DNA of 10,936 nucleotides, from NCBI GenBank assembly GCA_023428425.1, contig JAEYYP010000055.1, forward strand, positions 1-10,936, read 5' to 3'. The position numbers and the translations under genes are program-made. The notes beneath the pieces are model-generated. The model was given only the letters and a program-made list of their open reading frames with translations, did no database searches and had not been told where the DNA came from. The DNA is from Pseudomonadota bacterium (lineage in GTDB: Bacteria > Pseudomonadota > Alphaproteobacteria > Rhizobiales > Devosiaceae). Positions 5,582 through 10,936 of this stretch are shown here, one piece after another. Each line of letters starts with the position of its first letter. Position 1 is the stretch's first letter.

Positions 5582-6747
5582 TGGTGCGCTCCCCCTTGTT
5601 TGGTCGCCGTATCCATATCGCGGGCAGCATCGTAGATGATCTTGCCGTAGCGCCGCCGAACGAGGTCGAGCGCGCACGTGAGCTGGTCGGAGCACTCGTC
5701 AAGGCGCTGATGAAGCGGGGTGCGAACTTTGTCGTCCCGGTCGATGCGGAGCCGAAGCGCAAGAGCGACGGGCTTCCGATCTGTTTCGACTGGCTCGTCT
5801 GGCAGGCGATCCGAGAAAATCTTGCCAGCCGGCCTGCGGGCGTCTCAGGCCCGCTCGCGGTGGCGGTCCAGCATCACAAGAGCGAGGATCAGATCCCGAC
5901 TGAGTTCGAGGCACTCTGGGACGAGTTGCGCGGCAACACGTCGCTCGTCCAGATCGAGAACGCTGCGCACTGGAATATGAACAGCAAGCGGATGGAGGCA
6001 CAGGCGCGGTTCGGCGACGTTCTCGTCGCCCTCGGCGGCACCGAAGGTGTGCTGTTTCTGGCCAACCTCTACCACGACGCCGGCAAGCCAGTCGTTCCGC
6101 TCAACCTCGCGATCTGTCCCGAGACGACCGGCGCGCGCCGCATCTACGCGCTTGGTCTCGCCAGCCACGAAAGTCGGCGGCTGTTTCAGGTCACCGAAGG
6201 CGATCCGCACAGCTGGATCAATCGCGTCCGCTTTCCCGCGCGCCAGTCGACCGCCGATCGCGTCAACGAACTCGTGGAACTGCTCGAAGCGTTGGAGCGG
6301 CCGCGCGCTTTTGCTGTGCGCCTACTCAATCCGGATCTACCTGAGTATGCTGATGTCCAGAATTTCTTCGACGTGGTAGTGCAGCCGGTGGTCGAGGCCG
6401 AGCTGGGTTATCGGCTCGTCGTCGTCGACGGGAGCCAGGCCTATGATCACGCGCGCGTCGACGAAGAGATTTTCGCGAAGCTGCACCGGAGCAGCGTCGT
6501 GATCGCCGACCTCACCGGGTCGCGTCCAAACTGTTTCCTTGAGCTCGGCTACGCGCTCGGCCGTGCGTTGCCGACGATGGTGACGGCTAGGGAGGGGACG
6601 AGTACGCCGTTCGACATCGCGACGTTCTCAGGATTGCGCTGGGTGACGACGGGCGCGGCCGAAGACCGACGCCGCGCGTTCCGGGAGCATTGGAACGCAA
6701 TCCGGACGCGCCCACCACTTGTGCCGGCGGAGCCGTTGATCGCATGA
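5581..6747 (+). CDS. CBASS effector: SLOG domain + TIR/deoxyribosyltransferase-like domain
   Basis: A 388-residue two-domain protein in the effector position. The N-terminal half (about 8-215) reads as a SLOG-type Rossmann domain: RRIHIAGSI at the first strand, a helix from 28 to 46 leading to FVVPVD, and the glycine motif ALGGTEGVLFLANLYHDAGKPVVPL (150-174). The Thoeris protein ThsA uses a SLOG domain to bind a cyclic ADP-ribose signal, so this half may sense the CD-NTase product (inference). The C-terminal half (about 240-360) resembles TIR-like and nucleoside 2-deoxyribosyltransferase-like domains: AFAVRLLNPDL, then VVIADLTGSRPNCFLELGYALGRALPTM, with D310, N317 and the probable catalytic E321. 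Such folds cut N-glycosidic bonds of NAD+ or nucleotides. No membrane segment is seen. TGATG joins it to cap6, and GGAGG lies 7 bases before the ATG. No NucC or phospholipase is encoded nearby. Confidence 0.75.
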   Translation: MVRSPLFGRRIHIAGSIVDDLAVAPPNEVERARELVGALVKALMKRGANFVVPVDAEPKRKSDGLPICFDWLVWQAIRENLASRPAGVSGPLAVAVQHHKSEDQIPTEFEALWDELRGNTSLVQIENAAHWNMNSKRMEAQARFGDVLVALGGTEGVLFLANLYHDAGKPVVPLNLAICPETTGARRIYALGLASHESRRLFQVTEGDPHSWINRVRFPARQSTADRVNELVELLEALERPRAFAVRLLNPDLPEYADVQNFFDVVVQPVVEAELGYRLVVVDGSQAYDHARVDEEIFAKLHRSSVVIADLTGSRPNCFLELGYALGRALPTMVTAREGTSTPFDIATFSGLRWVTTGAAEDRRRAFREHWNAIRTRPPLVPAEPLIA

Positions 6748-7289
6748 CCGAGAAGCGCGAAGTTTTCATTTCGGTCGACGTCGAGACCGCTGGGCCGATC
6801 CCTGGCGAGTATAGCTTGCTTGCGATTGGCGCATGCTGCGTCGAGAATGATACCCGCGCCTTCACGGCCGAGCTGAAGCCGATCAACAGGAACGCAGACC
6901 CGAAGGCGCTCGAGGTGACTGGCTTGTCGCTAGATGTCTTGGAAGACCGCGGCGAGGCACCGGAGATCGCGATGCAAAATTTCGCTGCGTGGATCCGCGA
7001 TGTGGCGGGAGATGCCACGCCTGTGCTCGTCGGCTTTAATGCGCCATTCGACTGGTCCTTCGTGAACTACTATTTCCACCGCTTCATGGGAGCCAACCCT
7101 TTCGGGTTCACGGCGCTTGATATCAAGGCACTCTACATGGGCGCGACAGGCAGCTCCTGGCGCGACACGCGATCAAGTCAAATCGCCAAACGATTGTCCC
7201 CGACGCTTAAGGGCGATCACGACGCACTTCACGACGCAAAATATCAAGCGGAGCTTTTCCGCTTGATCCGGGACATGGAAAGGAGGTGA
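6744..7289 (+). CDS. DEDDh 3'-5' exonuclease, CBASS accessory
   Basis: A 181-residue exonuclease of the DnaQ/Pol III epsilon type. All five catalytic residues are present: D12 and E14 (SVDVETAGP), D103 (GFNAPFDWSF), and H159 with D164 (GDHDALHDAKYQA). Such enzymes remove nucleotides from 3' ends of DNA or RNA with two metal ions. An exonuclease of this type is a known companion gene of some type III CBASS operons (named Cap18 in some lists, from memory). It might degrade the signal molecule, trim nucleic acid ligands, or attack phage DNA; none of these can be decided here. The ATG overlaps the effector stop as ATGA (6744-6747) and has only a distant GGAG, so translation probably depends on coupling. 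It is the last gene of the operon; no strong terminator follows. Confidence 0.85.
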   Translation: MTEKREVFISVDVETAGPIPGEYSLLAIGACCVENDTRAFTAELKPINRNADPKALEVTGLSLDVLEDRGEAPEIAMQNFAAWIRDVAGDATPVLVGFNAPFDWSFVNYYFHRFMGANPFGFTALDIKALYMGATGSSWRDTRSSQIAKRLSPTLKGDHDALHDAKYQAELFRLIRDMERR

Positions 7290-7498
7290 AGGCGGACTGC
7301 GAATCCACATCTGGCTCACGCGAGCGCCGGCCTGCCGCGATAGTTGATGCTGTCGCTCAGAATTCGGTTTGCCCATTATCTGTTTTCCAGGGCCCGTGTG
7401 GTCCTATTAAGTCGGAAATGTCCGCTTTTATGAAAGCGTAGGGCCTGCTCGAATGACGGGAAGGGGCGCGCAAAGCGGACGTCGCTGAAAGGGCAGTA
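7290..7498. other. intergenic between CBASS operon and IS3 end
   Basis: No convincing gene. A short hairpin CGCTTT-TATG-AAAGCG (7423-7438) and a longer-range repeat GTCCGCTTT (7420-7428) / AAAGCGGAC (7472-7480) are present but lack a T-run, so they are not called as a terminator. A GTG-started open frame of 51 codons (7286-7441) begins too close to its AGGAG to be believable. Confidence 0.35.
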
Positions 7499-7548
7499 TG
7501 AACCGCCCCGGGTTTGCCGGAGGCTCCAACTCCTGAGAAGGTGGAGCC

Positions 7549-7878
7549 ATGACGGGCAAGACGACGAACAACTTCTCCCCCGAGGTGCGCGAGCGGGCGG
7601 TGCGGCTGGTGCTGGATCACGCGCATGAGTATCCGTCCCGCTGGCAGGCGATCCTGTCGATCTCGGCGAAGATCGACTGCTCGGGGCACTCGCTGAACGA
7701 GTGGGTGAAGAGGGCCGAGGTGGATGCCGGCAAGCGGGCCGGTGTGTCGACGGATATGGCGGGGAAGCTGAAGGCCCTCGAGCGCGAGAACCGGGAACTG
7801 CAGCAGGCGAACGAGATCCTGCGCAAGGCGTCGGCGTATTTCGCCCTGGCAGAGCTCGACCGCCGGTCGAAGACATGA
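7549..7878 (+). CDS. IS3-family transposase OrfA
   Basis: A 109-residue DNA-binding subunit. The N-terminal helix-turn-helix (about 10-58) includes FSPEVRERAVRLVLDH and the recognition region around SLNEWVKRAE. A leucine-zipper helix follows (about 70-95, KLKALERENRELQQANEILRKAS). OrfA normally binds the inverted repeats and regulates the fused OrfAB transposase. GAAGGTGG provides a ribosome site before the ATG. The stop overlaps the orfB ATG as ATGA (7875-7878), and orfB lies in the -1 frame, which fits programmed frameshifting. Confidence 0.85.
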   Translation: MTGKTTNNFSPEVRERAVRLVLDHAHEYPSRWQAILSISAKIDCSGHSLNEWVKRAEVDAGKRAGVSTDMAGKLKALERENRELQQANEILRKASAYFALAELDRRSKT

Positions 7879-8483
7879 TCGCCTTCATTGACGATCATCG
7901 CGGCGCGTATGGGGTCGAGCCGATCTGCAAGGTCCTGCCGATCGCCCCATCGACCTATCATGCGCATGTCGCCCGGCGGCTTGATCCCTCGAAGCGCTCG
8001 GCACGGGCACTGTTGGACGCGGCCTTGCGGCCCCAGATTGAGCGCGTGTTCGCCAAGAACTTCGAGGTGTACGGGGCGCGCAAGGTCTGGCGGCAGATGG
8101 TGCGGGAGGGGTTTGATGTCGCCCGCTGCACCGTCGAGCGGCTGATGCAGAACATGGGCATCGCCGGCGCCATCCGCGGTAAACCGATCCGCACCACTGT
8201 GCGGGACAAGGCGGCGCCATGCCCGCTCGACCATGTGAACCGGGTCTTCCATGCCCCGGCGCCGAATAGGCTGTGGTTGTCGGACTTCACCTATGTGTCG
8301 ACTTAGTCGGGTTTCGTCTACGTGGCCTTCGCGATCGACGCCTATGCCCGCCGCATCGTCGGCTGGCAGGTCAGCGGGACAGCCCATGCCAGCTTCGTGC
8401 TGGATGCGCTGGAGCAGGCCCTGCATGAGCGCCGCCCTGTTAATCGCGGCGGCCTCGTGCACCATAGTGACCGCGGATCGCAA
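7875..8483 (+). pseudogene. IS3-family transposase OrfB, nonsense codon and truncated
   Basis: The frame encodes MIAFIDDHRGAYGVEPICKV (HTH_21-like start), then the YGARKVWRQM segment, and enters the rve integrase core at RLWLSDFTYVST, where the first catalytic Asp sits. TAG at 8304-8306 interrupts the core. The family usually has Trp here (TYVSTW), so a TGG to TAG change explains it. Downstream the same frame continues with good similarity (GFVYVAFAIDAYARRIVGWQ, LVHHSDRGSQ with the second Asp) until 8483. The catalytic Glu and C terminus are lost at the IS30 junction. No active transposase can be made. Confidence 0.85.
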
Positions 8484-8736
8484 GGCGGATTCCAACGGTC
8501 GTCGCAACAGTGTTTTCCGGCCTATTCCAGCCATCGGTCAAGTGCTTCGGCCGGTGTCTTCCAGCCAAGGGCTTTTCGGGGCCTGGCGTTGAGGGTCGCG
8601 GCAACGGCGGCGATCATTTCTGCACTATGCGCGCACAGGTCCGTGCCCTTCGGAAAGTACTGTCGCAGCAATCCATTGGTGTTCTCATTGGTGCCGCGCT
8701 GCCACGGGCTCTGGGGATCGCAGAAGTAGATCTGGA
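8484..8736 (-). mobile_element. IS30-family remnant (transposase 3' end)
   Basis: A minus-strand remnant. Its outer end at about 8484 reads GGATTCCAACGGTCGTCGCAACAGTG, whose ATTC...GCAACAGT pattern resembles the terminal repeat of IS30. It interrupts the IS3 orfB at 8483/8484. The inner limit is 8736, where the IS21-type end TGTCAATCGGCG begins. The exact first base of the element is uncertain by a few positions because no target duplication can be compared. Confidence 0.75.
8522..8736 (-). pseudogene. IS30-family transposase, C-terminal fragment
   Basis: Translated on the minus strand, 70 residues remain, beginning QIYFCDPQSPWQRGTNENTN and ending AEALDRWLE before TAG (8522-8524). CDPxSPWQRGTNENTNGLLRQYFPKGTD is the hallmark of IS30-family transposases and holds the catalytic Glu of the DDE triad (NEN). 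The ending LNARPRKALGWKTPAEAL is equally typical. The N-terminal three quarters is missing, cut off where the IS21 end begins, and may continue beyond the right edge of the window. Confidence 0.88.
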
Positions 8737-8742
8737 TGTCAA

Positions 8743-8786
8743 TCGGCGTGGAAACCTGACCCTCTATCGGCGCCGAATGTTGACCC
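8743..8786. repeat. tandem terminal repeats of the IS21 end
   Basis: Two 20-base copies, TCGGCGTGGAAACCTGACCC (8743-8762) and TCGGCGCCGAATGTTGACCC (8767-8786), agree at 15 of 20 positions and start 24 bases apart. IS21-family ends carry such repeats as transposase binding sites. Confidence 0.65.
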
Positions 8787-8796
8787 CTGTCTGGGG

Positions 8797-8851
8797 CATT
8801 GACCCCACTGCCGCGGAGCGTTGATTGGGCGCAGCGGCAGTGGGGTCAATG
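8797..8851. repeat. perfect 18-bp inverted repeat beside istB
   Basis: CATTGACCCCACTGCCGC (8797-8814) is matched perfectly by GCGGCAGTGGGGTCAATG (8834-8851), with a 19-base loop. It starts 10 bases after the istB stop codon on the minus strand. Both arms hold TTGACCCC, the core of the IS21 terminal repeats. It could act as an RNA hairpin ending istAB transcription or blocking inward reading, or as paired transposase sites; no U-run follows the stem. Confidence 0.6.
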
Positions 8852-8861
8852 GTGGCGGAGG

Positions 8862-9593
8862 TCAGGCGCGGTTCTTGAAGCGCCAGCTCTCGTTTCCGGT
8901 CTCGACGATATCGCAGTGGTGGGTGAGGCGATCGAGGAGCGCGGTGGTCATTTTGGGGTCGTTGAAGACGCTCGGCCACTCGCCGAAGGCGAGGTTGGTG
9001 GTGACGATGACCGAGGTCTGCTCGTAGAGCCGGCTGACAAGGTGGAACAAGAGCTGGCCGCCGGACTGGGCGAAGGGCAGGTAGCCGAGCTCGTCGAGGA
9101 CGATGAAGTCCTTGCGGGAGAGATAGTCGGCCATGCGACCCTGGCGGCCGGATCGGGCCTCGGCCTCCAGCTTGTTGACGAGGTCGACCACGTTAAAGAA
9201 GCGGCCTCTGGCTCCGCCTCGGATGGCGGACCGCGCGATGGCGATGGCCAGATGGGTCTTGCCGGTTCCGGTGCCGCCGATCAGCACGACGTTGCGCTGG
9301 TGGGCGAGGAAGTTGCCGCCGGCGAGGTCGCGCACCAGAGTCTCGTTGATGGGGGTGTCGTCGAACACGAAGTCGTCGATGTCCTTGGCCAGGGGCAGCT
9401 TGGCGATGGTGATCTGGTATTTGATGGAGCGGGCCTGCTTCTCGGAGATCTCTGCCGAGAGCAGATCGCCGACGATGCGGTGCGGCTCGTGCTGGCGCTT
9501 GACGGCGGTGGCGATCATCTCGTCGTAGGCGGCCTTCATGCCATAGAGCTTGAGCTCGCCCATGGTCTCGAGGATCTGGGAACGCTCCATCAT
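8862..9593 (-). CDS. istB: IS21-family helper ATPase IstB
   Basis: A complete 243-residue DnaC-like AAA+ ATPase that works with IstA in target choice and transposition. Motifs: an N-terminal helical part with LKLYGMKAAYDE, Walker A GGTGTGKTH (about 105-113), Walker B FIVLDELGYLP (about 163-173), sensor 1 around VTTNLAFGEW, and the C-terminal DRLTHHCDIVETGNESWRF typical of IstB. It starts with two consecutive ATG codons, the first overlapping the istA stop as ATGA (9590-9593), so the two genes are translationally coupled. Length and motifs look intact. Confidence 0.95.
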   Translation of the reverse strand: MMERSQILETMGELKLYGMKAAYDEMIATAVKRQHEPHRIVGDLLSAEISEKQARSIKYQITIAKLPLAKDIDDFVFDDTPINETLVRDLAGGNFLAHQRNVVLIGGTGTGKTHLAIAIARSAIRGGARGRFFNVVDLVNKLEAEARSGRQGRMADYLSRKDFIVLDELGYLPFAQSGGQLLFHLVSRLYEQTSVIVTTNLAFGEWPSVFNDPKMTTALLDRLTHHCDIVETGNESWRFKNRA

Positions 9594-10936
9594 GGGGATC
9601 TCCTCAGCAGGTCGTATCGTGAGCAGTCGGCGCTCGGGGCGTGGCGGAGGCGCAAGGCGTCGGGTGTGATGATGGTGACAGGGGCTGCAGGCTCACGGCG
9701 CCGGGCGAGGATGTTGAGGATCACGTCGGCCGAGTGGACGCCCTGGCCGAGAGCTTCGGCGCACGCGGCATCGACCGCGGGCAGCCCGTCGCTCAGCACG
9801 CTGGTGAGGATGTCCACCATCTGCCGGTCCCCATCGGTGGCACCGGCGAGCTTGCGCCGGACGCGATCGAGGCTCGTGGGCAGGACCCAGTCCTTAAACG
9901 GAGCGCCATTCCTGAGGGCGCCGGGCTTGCGCGCCAGGACCGGCACATAGTGCCAGGGATCGAAGACGGTCTGGTCCCGGCCGAAGCAGCGCGGGTGGGA
10001 GCCAACCGGCCGCCCATCCTGGCGCAGCTCGATCCGCTCCGCATAGGCCCGGACCTCGACCGGGCGCCCCACGGCGCTGGCACAGACCGAGTAGCGGTTG
10101 TTATCGAAGCGAACCAGGCAGGTCTTCGATACGGAGGCCGGGACGGCGTGGAAGCCGTCGAACCGCCCGGCATAGGGCACCAGGGCAGGACGCTCGGCCT
10201 CGAACGCATGCCAGATGGTCTCCTCCCGCCGCTCGGGGTGCGGATGGCCCTTGGCGTAGGCGATGCACTGGTCCAGCAGCCACGCGTTCAACTCGTCGTA
10301 GCTCTTCACCCGAAGGCGTGGTGTGAAGAAACGCTCCCGCGCCAGCCCGACCTGGTTCTCCACCTGGCCCTTCTCCCAGCCGGACGCCGGGGTGCAGGCG
10401 ACTGGATCCACCAGGTAATGGCTGCACATCTGCAGGAAGCGGCGATTATAAGCCCGCTCCTTGCCCACGAAGATCGCATCGACCGCGGTCTTCATGTTGT
10501 CGTAGATGCCGCGCGTGCAGCAGCCCTTGAAGAAGGCGAAGGCCCGATCGTGGGCGTCGAACACCATCTCCTGTGTCTCGCGCGGATAAGCCCGCACGAA
10601 CAGCATCCGAGAATGGCACAGCCGCACATGGGCGACGCGCACCGACACCGTGGTGCCGTTGATCAGGACGATCTCGTGGCTCCAGTCGAACTGGTAGGCC
10701 TCGCCGGGCGCGAAGCTCAGGGGCACGTAGGCCGCAGCCGTCATCGTCGCCTGCGCCCGCCGCCAGACCTTGGCATAGCGGCGTAGCGCATCGTAGCTGC
10801 CCTCATACCCCTGGCTGCGCAGCTCCTCGAAGATGCGGATCAGCGTCAGCCGCTCCCGCGCCGGCTTGCCTTCGTTGCCGGCGAGCAGCCCATCCAGGGC
10901 CTCCCGCCAGGGCCCGATCCGCGGCAGCGGCTGCAC
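9590..10936 (-). CDS. istA: IS21-family transposase IstA, N terminus beyond window
   Basis: 448 residues are visible; the true start lies beyond the right edge. IstA usually has a further 50-60 N-terminal residues with a helix-turn-helix, which are missing here. The rve/RNase H core is visible: FDWSHEIVLINGT with the first Asp, RGIYDNMKTAVDAI with the second Asp, and GWEKGQVENQVGLARERFF with the catalytic Glu. A C-terminal beta-barrel-like region (FDNNRYSVCASAVGRPVEVRAY) follows. It cuts and joins IS ends to target DNA together with IstB. No internal stop or frameshift is seen, so this IS21 could be active if its outer part is whole. Confidence 0.93.
   Translation of the reverse strand: MQPLPRIGPWREALDGLLAGNEGKPARERLTLIRIFEELRSQGYEGSYDALRRYAKVWRRAQATMTAAAYVPLSFAPGEAYQFDWSHEIVLINGTTVSVRVAHVRLCHSRMLFVRAYPRETQEMVFDAHDRAFAFFKGCCTRGIYDNMKTAVDAIFVGKERAYNRRFLQMCSHYLVDPVACTPASGWEKGQVENQVGLARERFFTPRLRVKSYDELNAWLLDQCIAYAKGHPHPERREETIWHAFEAERPALVPYAGRFDGFHAVPASVSKTCLVRFDNNRYSVCASAVGRPVEVRAYAERIELRQDGRPVGSHPRCFGRDQTVFDPWHYVPVLARKPGALRNGAPFKDWVLPTSLDRVRRKLAGATDGDRQMVDILTSVLSDGLPAVDAACAEALGQGVHSADVILNILARRREPAAPVTIITPDALRLRHAPSADCSRYDLLRRSP

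Larger units (their letters stand above)
7499..8483 (+). mobile_element. IS3-family element, 3' part missing
   Basis: The left end starts TGAACCGCCCCGGGTTTGCC at 7499, 50 bases before orfA, as expected for an IS3-family terminus starting with TG. Two overlapping frames, orfA and orfB, follow. The element stops inside orfB, just after the second catalytic Asp (HHSDRGSQ), where the IS30-type end begins at 8484. The right inverted repeat and the last part of orfB are not in the window. The element is dead: orfB also has a nonsense codon. Confidence 0.85.
8737..10936 (-). mobile_element. IS21-family element, one end and most of istAB
   Basis: The element carries istA and istB on the minus strand and runs off the window at 10936. 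Its istB-side end starts TGTCAATCGGCG at 8737, directly abutting the IS30 fragment. Related 20-base repeats at 8743-8762 and 8767-8786 (TCGGCG...TTGACCC/CTGACCC) match the multiple terminal repeats bound by IS21 transposases. The other end and the first part of istA lie outside. Confidence 0.85.

Noticed and set aside
4760..5695. Minus-strand open frame (311 codons) opposite cap6
   Set aside because: Lies opposite the TRIP13-like ATPase with intact Walker motifs; shows no recognisable domain.
7286..7441. 51-codon frame starting GTG right after AGGAG at the end of the exonuclease gene
   Set aside because: The AGGAG abuts the GTG with no spacer, and the peptide has no recognisable feature; treated as chance.
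7420..7480. Repeat GTCCGCTTT/AAAGCGGAC and nested small hairpin as a terminator for the CBASS operon
   Set aside because: The long arm spacing is 43 bases and no T-run follows either stem, so termination cannot be supported.
7617..8534. Minus-strand open frame (305 codons) opposite the IS3 genes
   Set aside because: Antisense to orfA/orfB; its length reflects GC-rich codon bias of the real genes.
8799..9950. Long plus-strand open frame (383 codons) opposite istB and the end of istA
   Set aside because: It is antisense to istB and istA, whose motifs are unmistakable; low-complexity Gly/Val/Glu composition is typical of an opposite-strand shadow in GC-rich DNA.
9641..10786. Long plus-strand open frame (381 codons) opposite istA
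   Set aside because: Antisense shadow of the IstA catalytic core; no family motif of its own.

Overview
The window is a mobile-element-rich accessory region, about 63% G+C by eye, from a Gram-negative bacterium. Protein style and the IS types suggest an alphaproteobacterium (inference only). The host genus and whether this is plasmid or chromosome cannot be told from the sequence. No rRNA, tRNA or CRISPR was seen.

Layout, left to right. (1) Positions 1-1360: a minus-strand Tn3-type serine resolvase (682-1236) with a candidate res site just upstream of its start (1246-1356). It is translationally coupled by a GTGA overlap to a small secreted, cysteine-containing protein of unknown function (272-685). 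The leftmost 240 bases hold no intact gene, only a possible frameshifted remnant. (2) Positions 1502-3064: a minus-strand pair made of an XRE helix-turn-helix/ImmA-IrrE (HELGH) metallopeptidase fusion and a PIN-domain protein, 3 bases apart. (3) Positions 3065-3244: a divergent control region with three copies of TGTAAACCG, two of them facing each other. (4) Positions 3245-7289: a tightly coupled five-gene plus-strand operon that reads as a type III CBASS antiphage system. Its genes are a CD-NTase, a HORMA protein (Cap7), a TRIP13-like AAA+ ATPase (Cap6), a SLOG plus TIR/deoxyribosyltransferase-like effector, and a DEDDh 3'-5' exonuclease. (5) Positions 7499-10936: nested insertion sequences. 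An IS3-family element (orfA intact, orfB with an internal TAG) is cut by the end of an IS30-family element, which is in turn cut by an IS21-family element (istA/istB) running off the right edge.

How it fits together. In known type III CBASS, the HORMA protein, on closing around a target peptide, activates the CD-NTase; the TRIP13 ATPase reopens HORMA and holds the system off; the cyclic oligonucleotide product then switches on an effector. Here the usual NucC-type nuclease is absent. The best effector candidate is the 388-residue SLOG plus TIR/NDT-like protein, so the likely outcome is depletion of NAD+ or another nucleotide rather than DNA degradation. The divergent HTH-metallopeptidase resembles CapH (repressor) and CapP (activating protease) of other CBASS loci, joined in one chain. 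The TGTAAACCG repeats are its probable operators, which would couple CBASS expression to a damage or infection signal. The combination of a fused CapH-CapP-like regulator, a PIN partner and a SLOG-TIR-like effector is the most interesting part of the window.
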